This document shows, piece by piece, positions 26,701 to 39,500 of a stretch of DNA of 64,000 nucleotides; within the stretch, counting starts at the first letter, position 1, and each line of letters begins with the position of its first letter. This DNA comes from Heliocidaris tuberculata. Taxonomy: Eukaryota > Echinodermata > Echinoidea > Camarodonta > Echinometridae. A program made the position numbers and the translations under genes. The notes under the pieces are model-generated. The model was not told where the DNA came from. It searched no databases and worked only from the letters and a program-made list of their open reading frames with translations. The stretch is from the NCBI GenBank assembly GCA_025618425.1, contig CM046845.1, positions 7,555,491 to 7,619,490 of the forward strand, read 5' to 3'.

Positions 26701-29700
26701 TAGAAGAAAAAAAGAAAATGGAGAAACTTGAGAAGAAGAAAAGGATGAAGAAAAATTAAATAATTTATGTAAATGATTAATGATGTATGGTATTTAAAAG
26801 CAGGAGAGGGGAAGGATGAACAGAAATGACAGAAGAAGGGGGAAAAGTAGAAACAGCAGAAGAGCGCATAGGGACATATTGTGATATGCGCTATATAAAT
26901 ACATTATTATTATTAAGAGGAAAAAGTAGAAACAGAAGAAGGGGAAAAAGCAGAAACAGAAAGGGAAAAAGTAGAAACAGAAGTTGTCAGAGGGTTTAGC
27001 ACTCTAGCAAGACAGAGACCATGTAATGTGATGAGTAGCTGCAACAGAAAAAACATTTTCCATTTTAACCATTTATAATCCTAACATGTAATATTGGATC
27101 ACTCTAGAAATCTCATACAATCTACATGTAAATATTGTTTGACCAGGAGCCTGTAACATAAAGAGATAAATCAATCTTACGATTTATATCAATCGTAAGT
27201 CTGTGGCAAACCATGTACTGAAGAGTTACAATTGACTGTAAGACTGTAAGATTGATTGTATCTCTTTATGTTACAGGCCCCAGTAATGTTACATGTAAGT
27301 TAGAAGTTTCAAAGAAAAAATTAAAAGTGATCCACCTGTACATGTCATGTATATCAGACTGGTTTTTATATTCAGAAAATAGAGATCCATGCTATTTTGA
27401 GGATAATCTGATAAAGGATAAGAAAGAATCAAAGAAATTAATTCTTAAAGTTGTGATCCATATTGGCAACTCTACAATTTCCACTGTAGCTCTCAATTTG
27501 TATAGTACATGTACTACTAGTTGATAATTACATGTATAAAATTATTTTCCCATTTGGTCAGTGATAGTCTGGTGGAGGAACAGAGGTGAAAAAACATGAG
27601 TCCAATACATAAATGGCATACTATTTTTGTTGGATGAAGAAATGGAAAGTTATTAAATTATGGATATATACATGTATATCAAATGGAGAGCTACATGTAC
27701 TCTCAAAGGGTGTCACAAAGCTGCCAGTACTTTTTTAATTGATTACAACTTTAAAACTTCATAACTTTGTATTTTTTTTGCAGACATTCCTCAAGGTTTT
27801 TGCCTAAACTTCATGCTGTTGTGGACTTCCTCAATAAGAGGAATTATCAAAAACCTCTGTCAACTATCAATGTGTAGCAGTACTCATGGTCATGCCCCTT
27901 GTTCATGGATACAACAAAATATGCATGAATGGAATAGCAGTTACTCAAATTTTTTCATTATTAAAGCTTAGCCTCATCCCTATGTTAAGATTGTAAGAAT
28001 TTTGCCGATAGAGGGATCTTTTCTCAATACTGATCAGAAATATCTTACGTGTTCAAGAGTTCAGTCATGTGTAAATGTGCATTCTCTTTTTTACCGCAAT
28101 TTTTCTGATTTTGTCTGAAGGAAGTAACAGTGAATAAATAACAGATATTTTGCCAGGCTCATCTATTAGTGAGCCTTTTAGGGAGACATTTAATTCCAAG
28201 TTATGACAAATTGAAAAAAAAAATCTACTAATCTTTATTTTGCCCCTTTCTTTTCATATTTGCAGATTTGCCATCTCAGGCAAGCAGGTGAGTGTACTAT
28301 AATGATGATAATAATAATACATTGTACCTTGTTCAATATTAAAGATACATGTATTTCAATTCCCTCAAATATGCCACTTAGAAAGATATATTTATTTCTG
28401 TATCACATGTCTCAATATGTGCTACAAATAGTACAAGGATTTCATTTTGAGTTGTAAGTTAAGTTTTCAGGGTTACAGTTGAGTTACACCATGTAATCTA
28501 ATCTTTCAAGGAATAAGAGCCCTGAAAAGGGCTGGTGAGCTCCGCTCCGCCAAGAGCTCTTTGTGAATGTGAATGTGAATGCAGCTTTGAGCCTTTGACT
28601 CAAATTCACGGACATTTCCGGTGGGCACCAATCAGAAAGGAGCAGTCTCTGTATCGTATCACTTCGTAGGCAGTAAATCACCTTCACTGGGCAATATTCT
28701 AATCATCCTGAAGACGATCAGAGCATATACTGATCTAAACGTCGAGAACCAAAGAGCTCTCATCGGAGTTCACCAGCCCTTTTCAGGGCTCTTATTCCTT
28801 GAAAGATTACATGGTGTAACCCTGAAAACTTCGCTTTAACTTCAGTTACTCCACTGTGCAAAGTATTGCTGATACTTTACTATTTTCATTTAGTTTTTTT
28901 ACATAATGAGGTTGAGGATTCTGATAATTTCTAAGTGATATTGTTTGTAATATAGTTTATTCTGGAGGGCTGAGGTTGAAATACAGATTAAATCAAAAGC
29001 CTTTTTCCTGTATTCTTCCTGCTAACTAGGGAATTCCCTGATGGACATTTATAATTCATACGGCAGATACCGATTGTGTTACGTGAAGAATAGGCATTTC
29101 TGAGAATTGTTTTTAATTTCATCACCTTCATTTACATGTAGTGTTCCCTTCTTTGTCATGATGAATTCTTTACTTATTCATTTCTATTTATACACAGGCA
29201 GATATATGTACAATGTACGTGGACATTGTACTAATGTGATGCCTATGATCATTTAAGCTGCATGTCTGTGATTAATATTGTTTTGGCTTTGATATTACAG
29301 AGGTGACCCGGCTATCATGAATGCTACTCCAAGTCAGTCTGCCAAGGTAGGTTACATGCACATTTTTGATGTTAATTTCTTCTTTTAATAGCAAAAGTAT
29401 TGTCAACAAGAACAACATGACCTACTTGCTAACGTGCATGTACATGTAGAATAGTATGCAGAGGTGTTGCTCTTTTTAAGAATGAGTGTTCTTGTAGCAA
29501 ATATAATTTGCCATTTATTTCCATGCTTTATTAAAACGAAGACCAAGAATGTCGTGATTAAAACCCAACTAGTCAAGAATTTTGACTTGTGGTTTAATGC
29601 ATGGGGGAAAAAAATCCCTCATGTACCTTTGATACAGCATGTAAACCATAATGTGCCGGTGTCCCTCTCCCAAGAGCCATCACTAGCATGAGGGGTCTTG

Positions 29701-32700
29701 GTATCTTTATTGAACACACTGTATGAAAGGGTGTTCATGTAGTAGACAAATGATGAATATCAAGATCACTTGTTAACACGTATTGTGATATTATTGCTTA
29801 CTATCCTGTTAATTTTGAGAAGGCAGGCCTTTGTACATGTGCGAAAATGGACCTGTACAAAACATCATTGTATTTTGATAAAGATTTTGTGTATAGTCAG
29901 TGATTAGGAGCAGTGTTAGGACGGTGGCAGGGGGACGATCTCCTCCCTACGATTTAGCTACATTGTACTTTTCCCCTCTCCCGAATTTGAGAATGATATT
30001 TATTTCTTTTGTTGTTGCTTGTCAGAGAATATGAGACTGTTAGCCCCCCCCCCCCCCCCCCAATCAAATATTCTGATGCTGCCCTTGGCCATGATTTTAA
30101 TATGTCTGTACTTTTTTCAATAGAACTTACTGCCAGATGGCACTGGACTGACTGACCTAATCTCCTTGGATAAGAAAGTCACACAGAGCATGTGAGTATT
30201 GATATTAATTTCCATATACATGTACAATGTTCATTAGGCTTTGTAGGCCTTTGGGGACATCTCTAGGGCCTTTTTTTTTAAGAGGCAAAGTGACAAATAT
30301 CACCTGTTGTTCGAACTTCAAAAGAATTGATATAATACTGCTGCATTGTGACAAATGCGCATGCTTTTCAGATTATTGTACAAAGGACCACAAATACCTT
30401 TTGCAATAGTAACAACTGACATTTGTTGCTTTCTGTGTGTTGACTTATGTGGATAAAATACGGGATGTGTTTTGATTGAAGCACCTATATTGTGAATTGA
30501 AAATATTGTCAATCCAGGCATTGGTATAGGTAGTGCTGCAGCTCGTTACCAGAGATCCGGCAGAAAAAGATTTGTAAAAAAGTTCAATTTTCTTGTCATA
30601 TTTTATCACTCGGAAAATGAATATTTGAAATTTGTGTGTGTACCTGTCTGCCAAGAATGTATTGTAATGTGTGTCTCAAAGCCCTCTGAGGAAAAGAACA
30701 GATATTTATTGGTATGAAAATTTTGATGATAGATCTAACTGTGTTCTTAACGAGTTACCGGACCGGTCCGGAACCCGGTAAGGATTTAAAAAAGTTAACG
30801 CACCAGACCAGACCAGACCAGACCAGACCAGGACTTAAGGATGCGAGCTGCAGCACTAGGTATAGCATGGGTCCAGCCACTGAGGGGTCATGGGATTGGG
30901 GGGGGGGGGGGTGCACTGTTGTACTCACTGCTCAATTGCAATCTGTCAAACAGAAAGAGTATAGATTATCTACATTATGGCAAATTGGGATGTTTGGTAT
31001 CAATTAGGGAGTGAGTGAAATTGCAAATGAAGAGCTTAAAGAGATCATCAACAAGTGAATGCTGCCAGTGCATGAAATCTATAATTAGCTGAGAACAACA
31101 TCCGTAAGTACTCTAAAGAGGAGCTGATGTATAGTGTAATCTCTGTATTTAATAGCAGATCTGCCAGTGGCTCTGAATTTGAGGCTCGATGAAACCTCAC
31201 TGACATGTTCATGTGTAAATATCATTTTGAAAGATTGATAACTCTGTTTTAGCTTTTCTTGATTTGAAAAAAAAAATCAATGTGTGTCTCCTGTCTCTGT
31301 AATGGAATAAAGAAGGTGTGGTAGATGTATTACATAATTAGACAGTTTCTTTCAAAATCAACCTTAGTTAGTACTTTCATTCAGGATGTAAGAGTAGACC
31401 TATAAACAATACATACATGTACATGTAGTAGAGCATGCCACTCCTACCATAAATTTGTCTGAAAGAAGACATTTGCATCTTTTCAACCTTCTCCAATCAC
31501 TACTTTAAAAGTAATATTAAAAGCAGTTTTTCGGTAACAGAAGGACACTTCTGAGGGATTAACTTAGGAAGTCACTGAAGCAAATATCATTAGCTTTTGG
31601 AATCAAGTAGTCCATTTATATGTAGACTGTGAGCACACTAAATGTAGAAGTTCCCAGGTCCATTCCAGGACTTTGCTGTCTAATTACAGGATTAAGTAAT
31701 CTTGAGGCATATGCTGTATGCCATAAATATACATGTACCATACAGAACATAACAGGATATTTTCAGTCAAAATAACAAATCATTTAAATGCCTTCAAACG
31801 CATGCTTCACATTTACGCAAGTGATACAGATTATTTTCCATTGTAAGTCATCCTTTTGTTTGAGGGAGGGGAGGGGGGGGGGGGGAGGTTCTTTGTCCCT
31901 CCTTCAAACAAAAGCATGACGCAAAAATTGCTGCCAGTGCTGGGGGATACATTCGCATTGCGTGGCAATGGAGATTTCTAGTTATGGTTTGAAGTTGGTA
32001 AAGTGTGTCTGAATGTCGTTCTGTTACCGCGGAATTGCCCTAGAGCTCTTTTTCAGTTTTCCGGAGCTCTTTTTGAGCTTTCCAGATCAAAGTTATCAAA
32101 AACTGGTAGTAAACAGAAAGCACATGATTGCCTCTATATCCCCTGCCCTGCCCCCCCCCCCCCAGTGCATAGGTTGTACATCAGACATCAGTAATGTATA
32201 ATGTCCAATTTGTGTATTGATTTTTTTTATTTTTATACTTTCCTAATTTTCACAAGGTTCTTACTCTGTCTTTGATACTTCCTGTGTAATTTCAGTAGAT
32301 GTGGAAATAATTTAGATAATTTGTTTTAATGATTTTTAGCTAGATAAAAATGAGAAAGGAAGAGTCATTCTGTAATGTATGAATGAAACCAGGGTCTGAG
32401 GCGAAGACTAGCATGAACTTGGAATGGGTATTGAAAATATTTCCTTGAGTCTTAATCTTAATCTTGATTCAAATTAGGGGTGTGGTAATGTTATATTCTT
32501 AATTCCTTCTCATTAAATGCATGTACATGTATACTGTACATGTAACGATAACTTGGAATATGAGATGAATTCACATGCTTGCATCCTACGTGTACATGCA
32601 CACATTTGCCGATGTGAATATTTTTCACCCAGTTTCAATTATAATGACAAATTACTTCTCAGGTTATGCTGGTTTGAATGTTAGCAAGCCAAATTAAATG

Positions 32701-33470
32701 TACTTTTCCATATTTTACAGTTTCTTTTTCATGATACAGAGAAGGCCTAGAGCTGGTAAATTATGCATGAATTTGAATATGAATAATGTAAGGTTGAGGC
32801 CTATTTCATGTACATGTAAATATAGAGACTAAGTTCAGAAGTTGATTTTGAAGTTGTCATTATCGTAATGGTGGTGATGTTCTTATGGGTTATGATGAGT
32901 GGTCCTTCAAGTGATTATTTTGATGATAATTTTGGACATGGTTCTGTCAGAGAGTGATTTGTAAGTTGGTTATAAGGATGATTTCATCACATAATGAACC
33001 TGTAAAACATGCACATGAAAAAGAGGAAGGGGGAGGGGTGAGATGAAATCATAAATCTCTCGAGAAGTGAGGGATCATTTGTACGACCGAGAAATGTGAT
33101 GTGAACCACAAAAGATTGCATGACGAAGAATGGCATGACCAATTACGACCAGACACTGTTCTCTTCCTATTACCCCTCCCTTCCCTCTGGCCCTACATGT
33201 CGCTGTCAGAACATGCGCTTATCAATGTTAGATGAGCCTTCGAAGGATTTTTAATTTCCTGAATGAAGAGTGTGTTTTTAGCCATGTTCTTAAGCTGGCT
33301 ATTGGGATTGACACCCAAGTGCAAAAAGTGACTTTTAGCAAGGGAGAGAGAAACATAGATGTACATGTAGAGCAAGAGGGAGCAGAAGAAAGGAAGAACA
33401 GAGGGATAGATGGAGAGAAAGGGAGAGATAGAGAGGGACAACTGGAGAGAGACAGAGAGAGACTAGACAG

Positions 33471-33505
<35 letters not shown>

Positions 33506-36500
33506 GTGCAGAAAAAAGGGCTGGGGTACTAGGGCAGCAAAGCGGAATAGGCAGAAAGAGAGAGAAAGATATATAAACAGATTGATATAAAGAGTGATAT
33601 ACATGTAGTTAGAGAGAGAGAGAAAGAAATAAACATTTATTTAGTTATTGGAGCAAGAGAGATAGCGATACAGAGATGGAAAGATAAATACGGAGAGTGA
33701 GATAGCCTTCGAGGGAGGGGGAGATAGCGAGAGAGATAAGGAGAGAGGGAGATATTTTCAGAGTGATGACTCACTTTGACATACATGTACATGTTGCAAA
33801 ATATTTATGTGCCAGCTGTCAAAATGAGTTGGAGAAAGTGATCAGGATGCCATCACACAGGTTCCACATTCTGTCTACGGTGCTAAAAATTGTTCGGGAA
33901 TATCTCGGCATACGAAAACCTTTCCACAAATCGGGAGCGAGCAGCCTCAGGTACATGCAATATGTTATACGCCAAAGCTCTAGAAATAATCTTATTCATT
34001 TTTATCTAAATTGTGAGAGTTTTTCATCGAATTATTGGAAAAGAGAATAAGCTGTTGAAGTACTTTTGCCTTTACATTTACTTATTTTCATTATTGATTG
34101 ACTCGACACCCAGTTGCTTTGCCAACACAGGTTATGGCATTATTGTTTTTTTTCTTCATGTGTATGGATCCGATTGGCTCATGTTAGACCAGTTTGGTTT
34201 ATGTTTGTCTTCTCACTATCATCTTGCTGAACTACCAATATGTGCCAGAGGTACCCACTGGATATTCTACCAGGCTGCTTCCTAGGGTTGTTGTGTCTTC
34301 ACATCCTACTGTTGTCACAATGTACTTTCCCTCTTATTCAGAGTGTTATATTTGATTATATTTGTGTTCATTTTTTTTTTTTTTGCTAAACTACCGTATA
34401 TTCAATGAAATTGTAAATTTATATATTGTAATTTTGCATGTTTTTTATTTGTAAAACTATCACAATTCAGCTATCCGGCTGCAAAGATATGTTCTAATAA
34501 ACCTTGAATTGAATTGAATTGAGTGTTCTGATTTGGAATAGCTACATGTACATATAACATGACTTGATCTAATTTCATTTTGAGTCTTCAAGACCGCAGG
34601 CAGACATGTGGATTAAGTTTATTTTCAATGATTGTAATATCATGTGTACATATTTTTTTACAGGCTATTTCAGTAGCTTTAGGGACAAATTCACCCTCGG
34701 TTTTGGCATATTTTGAGCACTGCAATCAAAGCAGGGTATACGCTCATTTTGCCCAGGGGAGCTACAATGTGCCAACAGGCATACCTAGACTAAGGAACTA
34801 GGTATTGTAATCTGAAAGTGTGAAATATGTTTCTTGTAAAAGTTATGATGACTTTGAAACTGTGATCTGAACAAGTGCTTTAAACCCAGACCAAGTTTCC
34901 TCTGAAAATCAAGTGTTTACCAGACCATGTGTCCCTCCCATATACACACATGTCAAGGGTTTTCGCCATCAGACTCATGTAGATAGAATACACATAAATG
35001 TATGTAACTCTAAGGAAGTGGAGATTTAGCTCACATCGTAGGATAATCTGCTAAGCACTTAAGCTGGCATTTAGCGCAATTACACTCCAATTAGTACTAA
35101 ATCCTATAACTGTTCCCATTACTGTCTCTGTTCTGCAGTGTCCTCGAGGGGGATGATCGTGGAGGGTCAGTCCCTATGTATGGACGTGAAGTGGACATTA
35201 CACCTAGCAAAGCCTCATGTGTGGATAGCCCTATTCCAGGCAGCAACAAGGTACGGATTTAATCTTATTAAATGTTCCTTTGGACTTGTTAATAACAGTA
35301 AGTCATTTTTGAAGGTGTAAGACACATGTTTTCACTGACAATTGCCCTGTGGTAAATATCCGACGCTAACCAAATTCTTTACTCTAACCCTGGAGTATTA
35401 TACCTAACCCCAACCCTAACCCAAAAACCTCATCTACAGCCCAATTTCAAACCCAACCCTTTGCCTTTGATGAAATAAAGCCCAGGGGAGCGTTTCATGA
35501 AAGGAAGTTGTCGGATATTTTATCCGACAACTGTTATAAGCTACTGAAATCCTTGCATCTGATTGGCTGAGAGCAAATTTGTCGGATAAAATATCTGACA
35601 AGTCCTTTCATGAAACGCTCCCCAGAGCAATGATCACCAAAGCATATCTTAGAGCACCCGATTAAATGCTTCTTATAAATATACTTGAAAAAGGACTTTA
35701 ACATTTATAATTTAATAAACTGTAAGCACCCGTTTTGGAACTCTTTCCATTTTTGGTACTATTCATCATTTTTGAGTGCTTGAGAGATAAGTTCAGAGAA
35801 AGGGATTATCGTTAAAATCGTTAAGAGTGATATTTTCCTATACGTTTTCTAGACCTTGTATGAATGATAATATGTATGCGTATCCTCACCGAATAAACTT
35901 CACATTCATTCCTGCGTACCTGTATTTGTAGGTGAAGATCACACCTGTTGTCAACTATGAATGGGAAGCCAAGTACTACTTTGGAAACCTAGTAGCAGTA
36001 AACAGCACATTCCTTGTGTATGTGCTCAGGAGTAAGTAGGCATATGTTTTATCCTGTGGTATATTTATCATTAGGTATTTAGAATATCATGCAGTAAATG
36101 TAACCGACAGTATTACCATGGGTTAGCAATTAAGATCAATTTAGTTGTTTACTTTGAAATAAATTGCGTATTTATATCATTTAGACAAATCACTACACCT
36201 CAGTTCTAGTAACCAGTGCTTGTATGAATCTCTTTTTTTATTTCAGTACATGCAGCGTCGGAAATACACGGGGGCGACGGGCGATTTCGCCCTCGTCGGC
36301 CCCCATATCGCCCCAATAAATGCTGGAAAACCTGTAATGATTCGAAAGAAACTCACTATTATGCTCAAAAAGCAGCTAAATTCAACCTTTTATCTCGTTG
36401 TTGACTCGGAGCTTAGTACATCGCAAATGTGTAGCATCGTGAGCGCTAGACCAAATGACAACAATTACAGTATAGCCAGATATCGCACGGAAACTGAAGA

Positions 36501-39500
36501 TAGCGCTTTTTTCATGTATACTACAGTAACTACCCGCATTCTATATCAGGGTTGTACAAATTCATCGACAGCTTCAATTCATTTAGTCTTTGCGCGACAC
36601 CTTTTGTGAAAATTTCCTTTCCGAAACGCAATATCACTGTTACAATGATGGGTCTAAGATTACCATCATCCGTGTAATGAGACTATCACTAGATCTACGA
36701 CTGGATACACCACACAGAGAAATTGTCCCTTACCACATTAAGTCCGTAGTCACCTCAAAAGATCAATCTGTAAAGCCAAAGCCTGCCTAAAAAATGCGGA
36801 ATTAGTGCCATTTTTTTCAAAGCACGCGTCGCTTAAGTCGGGTTGTGAGAAACAGAGTCACCGAAAACGCTGTACAAATCAAGAAATCGGTGGATTTATG
36901 ACGGGGTTTTTTACTTATCGCGCGCGAGATCGATGCTCATCGAGTGTGATGGTATCTGTGAAAAACAAATTGGAAAAGAAAAATCGCCCGGAACTGTGCG
37001 CATTCACAGTATATATGTACGTACGTACGTCCAAGCGGATTTAGCAGTATTATGTGCGAGAAAAGAAAAAACACACACCAAGCCTGCCTTTTCACTTAAA
37101 ATAAACATCTCCGCGGGAAATATGCCTAATGACAGCAAATTCGAGTGAAATTGACCTATTGTTGAATTGACCTATTTTTGATTTATTCCTTCAAAGTTTT
37201 GAAAAAAAAAAAAAAATCTGATGGGGGGGGGGTGAAGTTAAAATTTTAAAAATCTATGTTTTAAAACTAAATTGGGCAGTATGACGTAAAGTAAACCTGT
37301 GCATGAGATAGTACGATTAGTACCAATGTAACAGCAATCGCAATATCACAAAAAACCCAAATTGATAACCTGTCTGCTCTTTCCATTAAAATGGTAGCCC
37401 CAATAATATAAGAAATAGCCCCATAAAATTCAAAAGTAGCCCCAAGGCAAAAAAAAAAGTAGCCCCTAAAAAAAATAAATTAATTCCTAGTTTTGAGATT
37501 AAAAAAAAATATGAAAGAGTGTCTTGGATCCAATAAAGTCTAAGGCTGAAGACAAGGTCCATTTCAGGATGTATGGTTTATCTGTATCGGGTATATGCTT
37601 GCTTTTTGCATTGGGATCATTCAAAGATGTAAGCGTCTGAGTAATGTGAACCGTAGGAGATTTTAGGCTCTGGTTGTGTACGAGGACTCGTTTCAGGCTA
37701 TTTAGTGCGTCTGAGTGGGTTGGGAGATTTGAGAGCTTGCAAGATGTCAATCCAGATCCCAATGGAATTGCTGATGAGGCAAGATAAGCATTGATAGGGG
37801 AGAATTTAATTTTGATCGATATATAAAGATCATTTTATGAATATGAATTATTTTCTTCATGGGGGAAAGTATTAATGTGAAAAAATATATAGGGTACCAA
37901 TCACCAAAATATATTTTGCTCTGTATATTAGGGGTTTTATGTCGCTATACTGTATTCAAAATATGAGCTTCAAATGTTGATTCTCTAAAGAGATATTGCA
38001 AATTGAAATACACTCCCAATATACAAAACAGCGACTTGTTAGGAGACTAGTGAAGCACCCGCACGCACTCGTATAGAATTATGGCCGACGTGGAACCAAA
38101 CTCGGAGTTGGGTTCCGCGCGAGGTGGTTTTGTGTTTTCCCTCATTTTCTTCATACTTCTTAACTGTTAACCTATAAAAGGCCAGGTAAAGTGTTCTGAG
38201 GTTAATTTTATACATTCTAGCTGTAGACAAATTATTTTTTTTAATAGGTGATCGGTACACTTTAATATTTGACAGGAACCTGATGTAACTGAAACCCTTT
38301 ATTGCAACTGCGATTCTACACAATTATTATGTATTTGTTTTCAAGAGTCAAATATTTGAGTTATCATTCTGTGTACAGTGTTTACTTGTTCAATTGTGTG
38401 AGAAATATCTTTGAAGAGAATAAAAATATCACAATGCCTTTAACTGTATTCCCGTAATGAAAGAAAATTTGGATTTTCTTAGTCTGTGTGTACTACACCA
38501 TTCAAATCACTGAGCAGGATTTGCTATCATCCCGTGTACAGAAAAGGAATTTGATTCTTTTTCATTTTTTCATTCAGGAGGATCTTTGACTTGCCTAGAT
38601 GCATTCTATGAAATTACCGGTATTCGACAATTGGTAATTGTATCCTCTTTCATCCCACTCTAGTTCAGTCAGGCTATGGGCTGAGGATTCTCAACCGACG
38701 CAGCACCGTGAGGGCCCTGTTGAAAGGATTTTCGTGCATCATCATCGACATCGCCTTCGCGTTCCACAACGCAGACATCCTTGGCTGCATCGACCAGCGC
38801 GGCAACCTCTCCGTTTGGCACATCAGAGAAGAAGGGGGCAAAATCAGGTGAATTAAATGTATCAAGGTTTTATTAACCCTTTCAGGACAGGAATTATTTA
38901 ACAGCTAGATTGATCACATTTTGTTCTCCAAATTGGCAACAATAATAGTTTTCTTTTATTGCTCCATGGTTCTAATAAGGTGTACTATCTTTAAAAACAA
39001 CTAACATGCTTTGTAATTTTATTGAAAAGTTTTAAAAATTGCCAATTTTGATAGAAAACAATGATTTTGAACCTCCAAGTGTGTTGCCAATTTAAGGATT
39101 TTGAAGGTTATTCTAGTTTTAAAATTCCTGGCATCAAACGCAATATGGTCATGCAACAAAAATGAACATAGTGTGTGCAGAAATTTTTGCTCTTTCTACT
39201 CATGCATCTTGTATATTTTTTAGAGCTCTAAATCAAAAGTTATTGAGCCAAACCACAAAATGTGGTCAATTGTGTTGAAAGGGTTAAGTATTAATGGTGC
39301 AGTTGCCGTGAAGCTAGAACTTTTTTGTGCATGAAACTTTTCCACAGAGTTAGTGCATGGTCCAGATTTGTAAAGATTTCTTGCTGGGAAAAAAAGGCTG
39401 TAATATAGCAGTGAGTTTTTGCAATTGGCAAAAGTTTTACCACAAAATCAGCGATTGTAATCTATATCTACAGTTTTATCTTACAAAATTTCTGGTTTCA

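Larger units (their letters stand above)
30192..35138 (+). other. EDC4 intron 4
   Basis: The longest intron after intron 1 (4.9 kb). It contains a short (ACCAG)n tract (about 30803-30832), G or C runs (about 30899-30911, 31869-31886, 32150-32163), a GA-rich zone (33355-33760) and a LINE 3' tail at about 34480-34528. No exon-like or protein-like frame was found. Confidence 0.6.

Noticed and set aside
36220..37148. Cluster of open frames in EDC4 intron 6
   Set aside because: No family resemblance, and the EDC4 phases join exon 6 to exon 7 cleanly without them.
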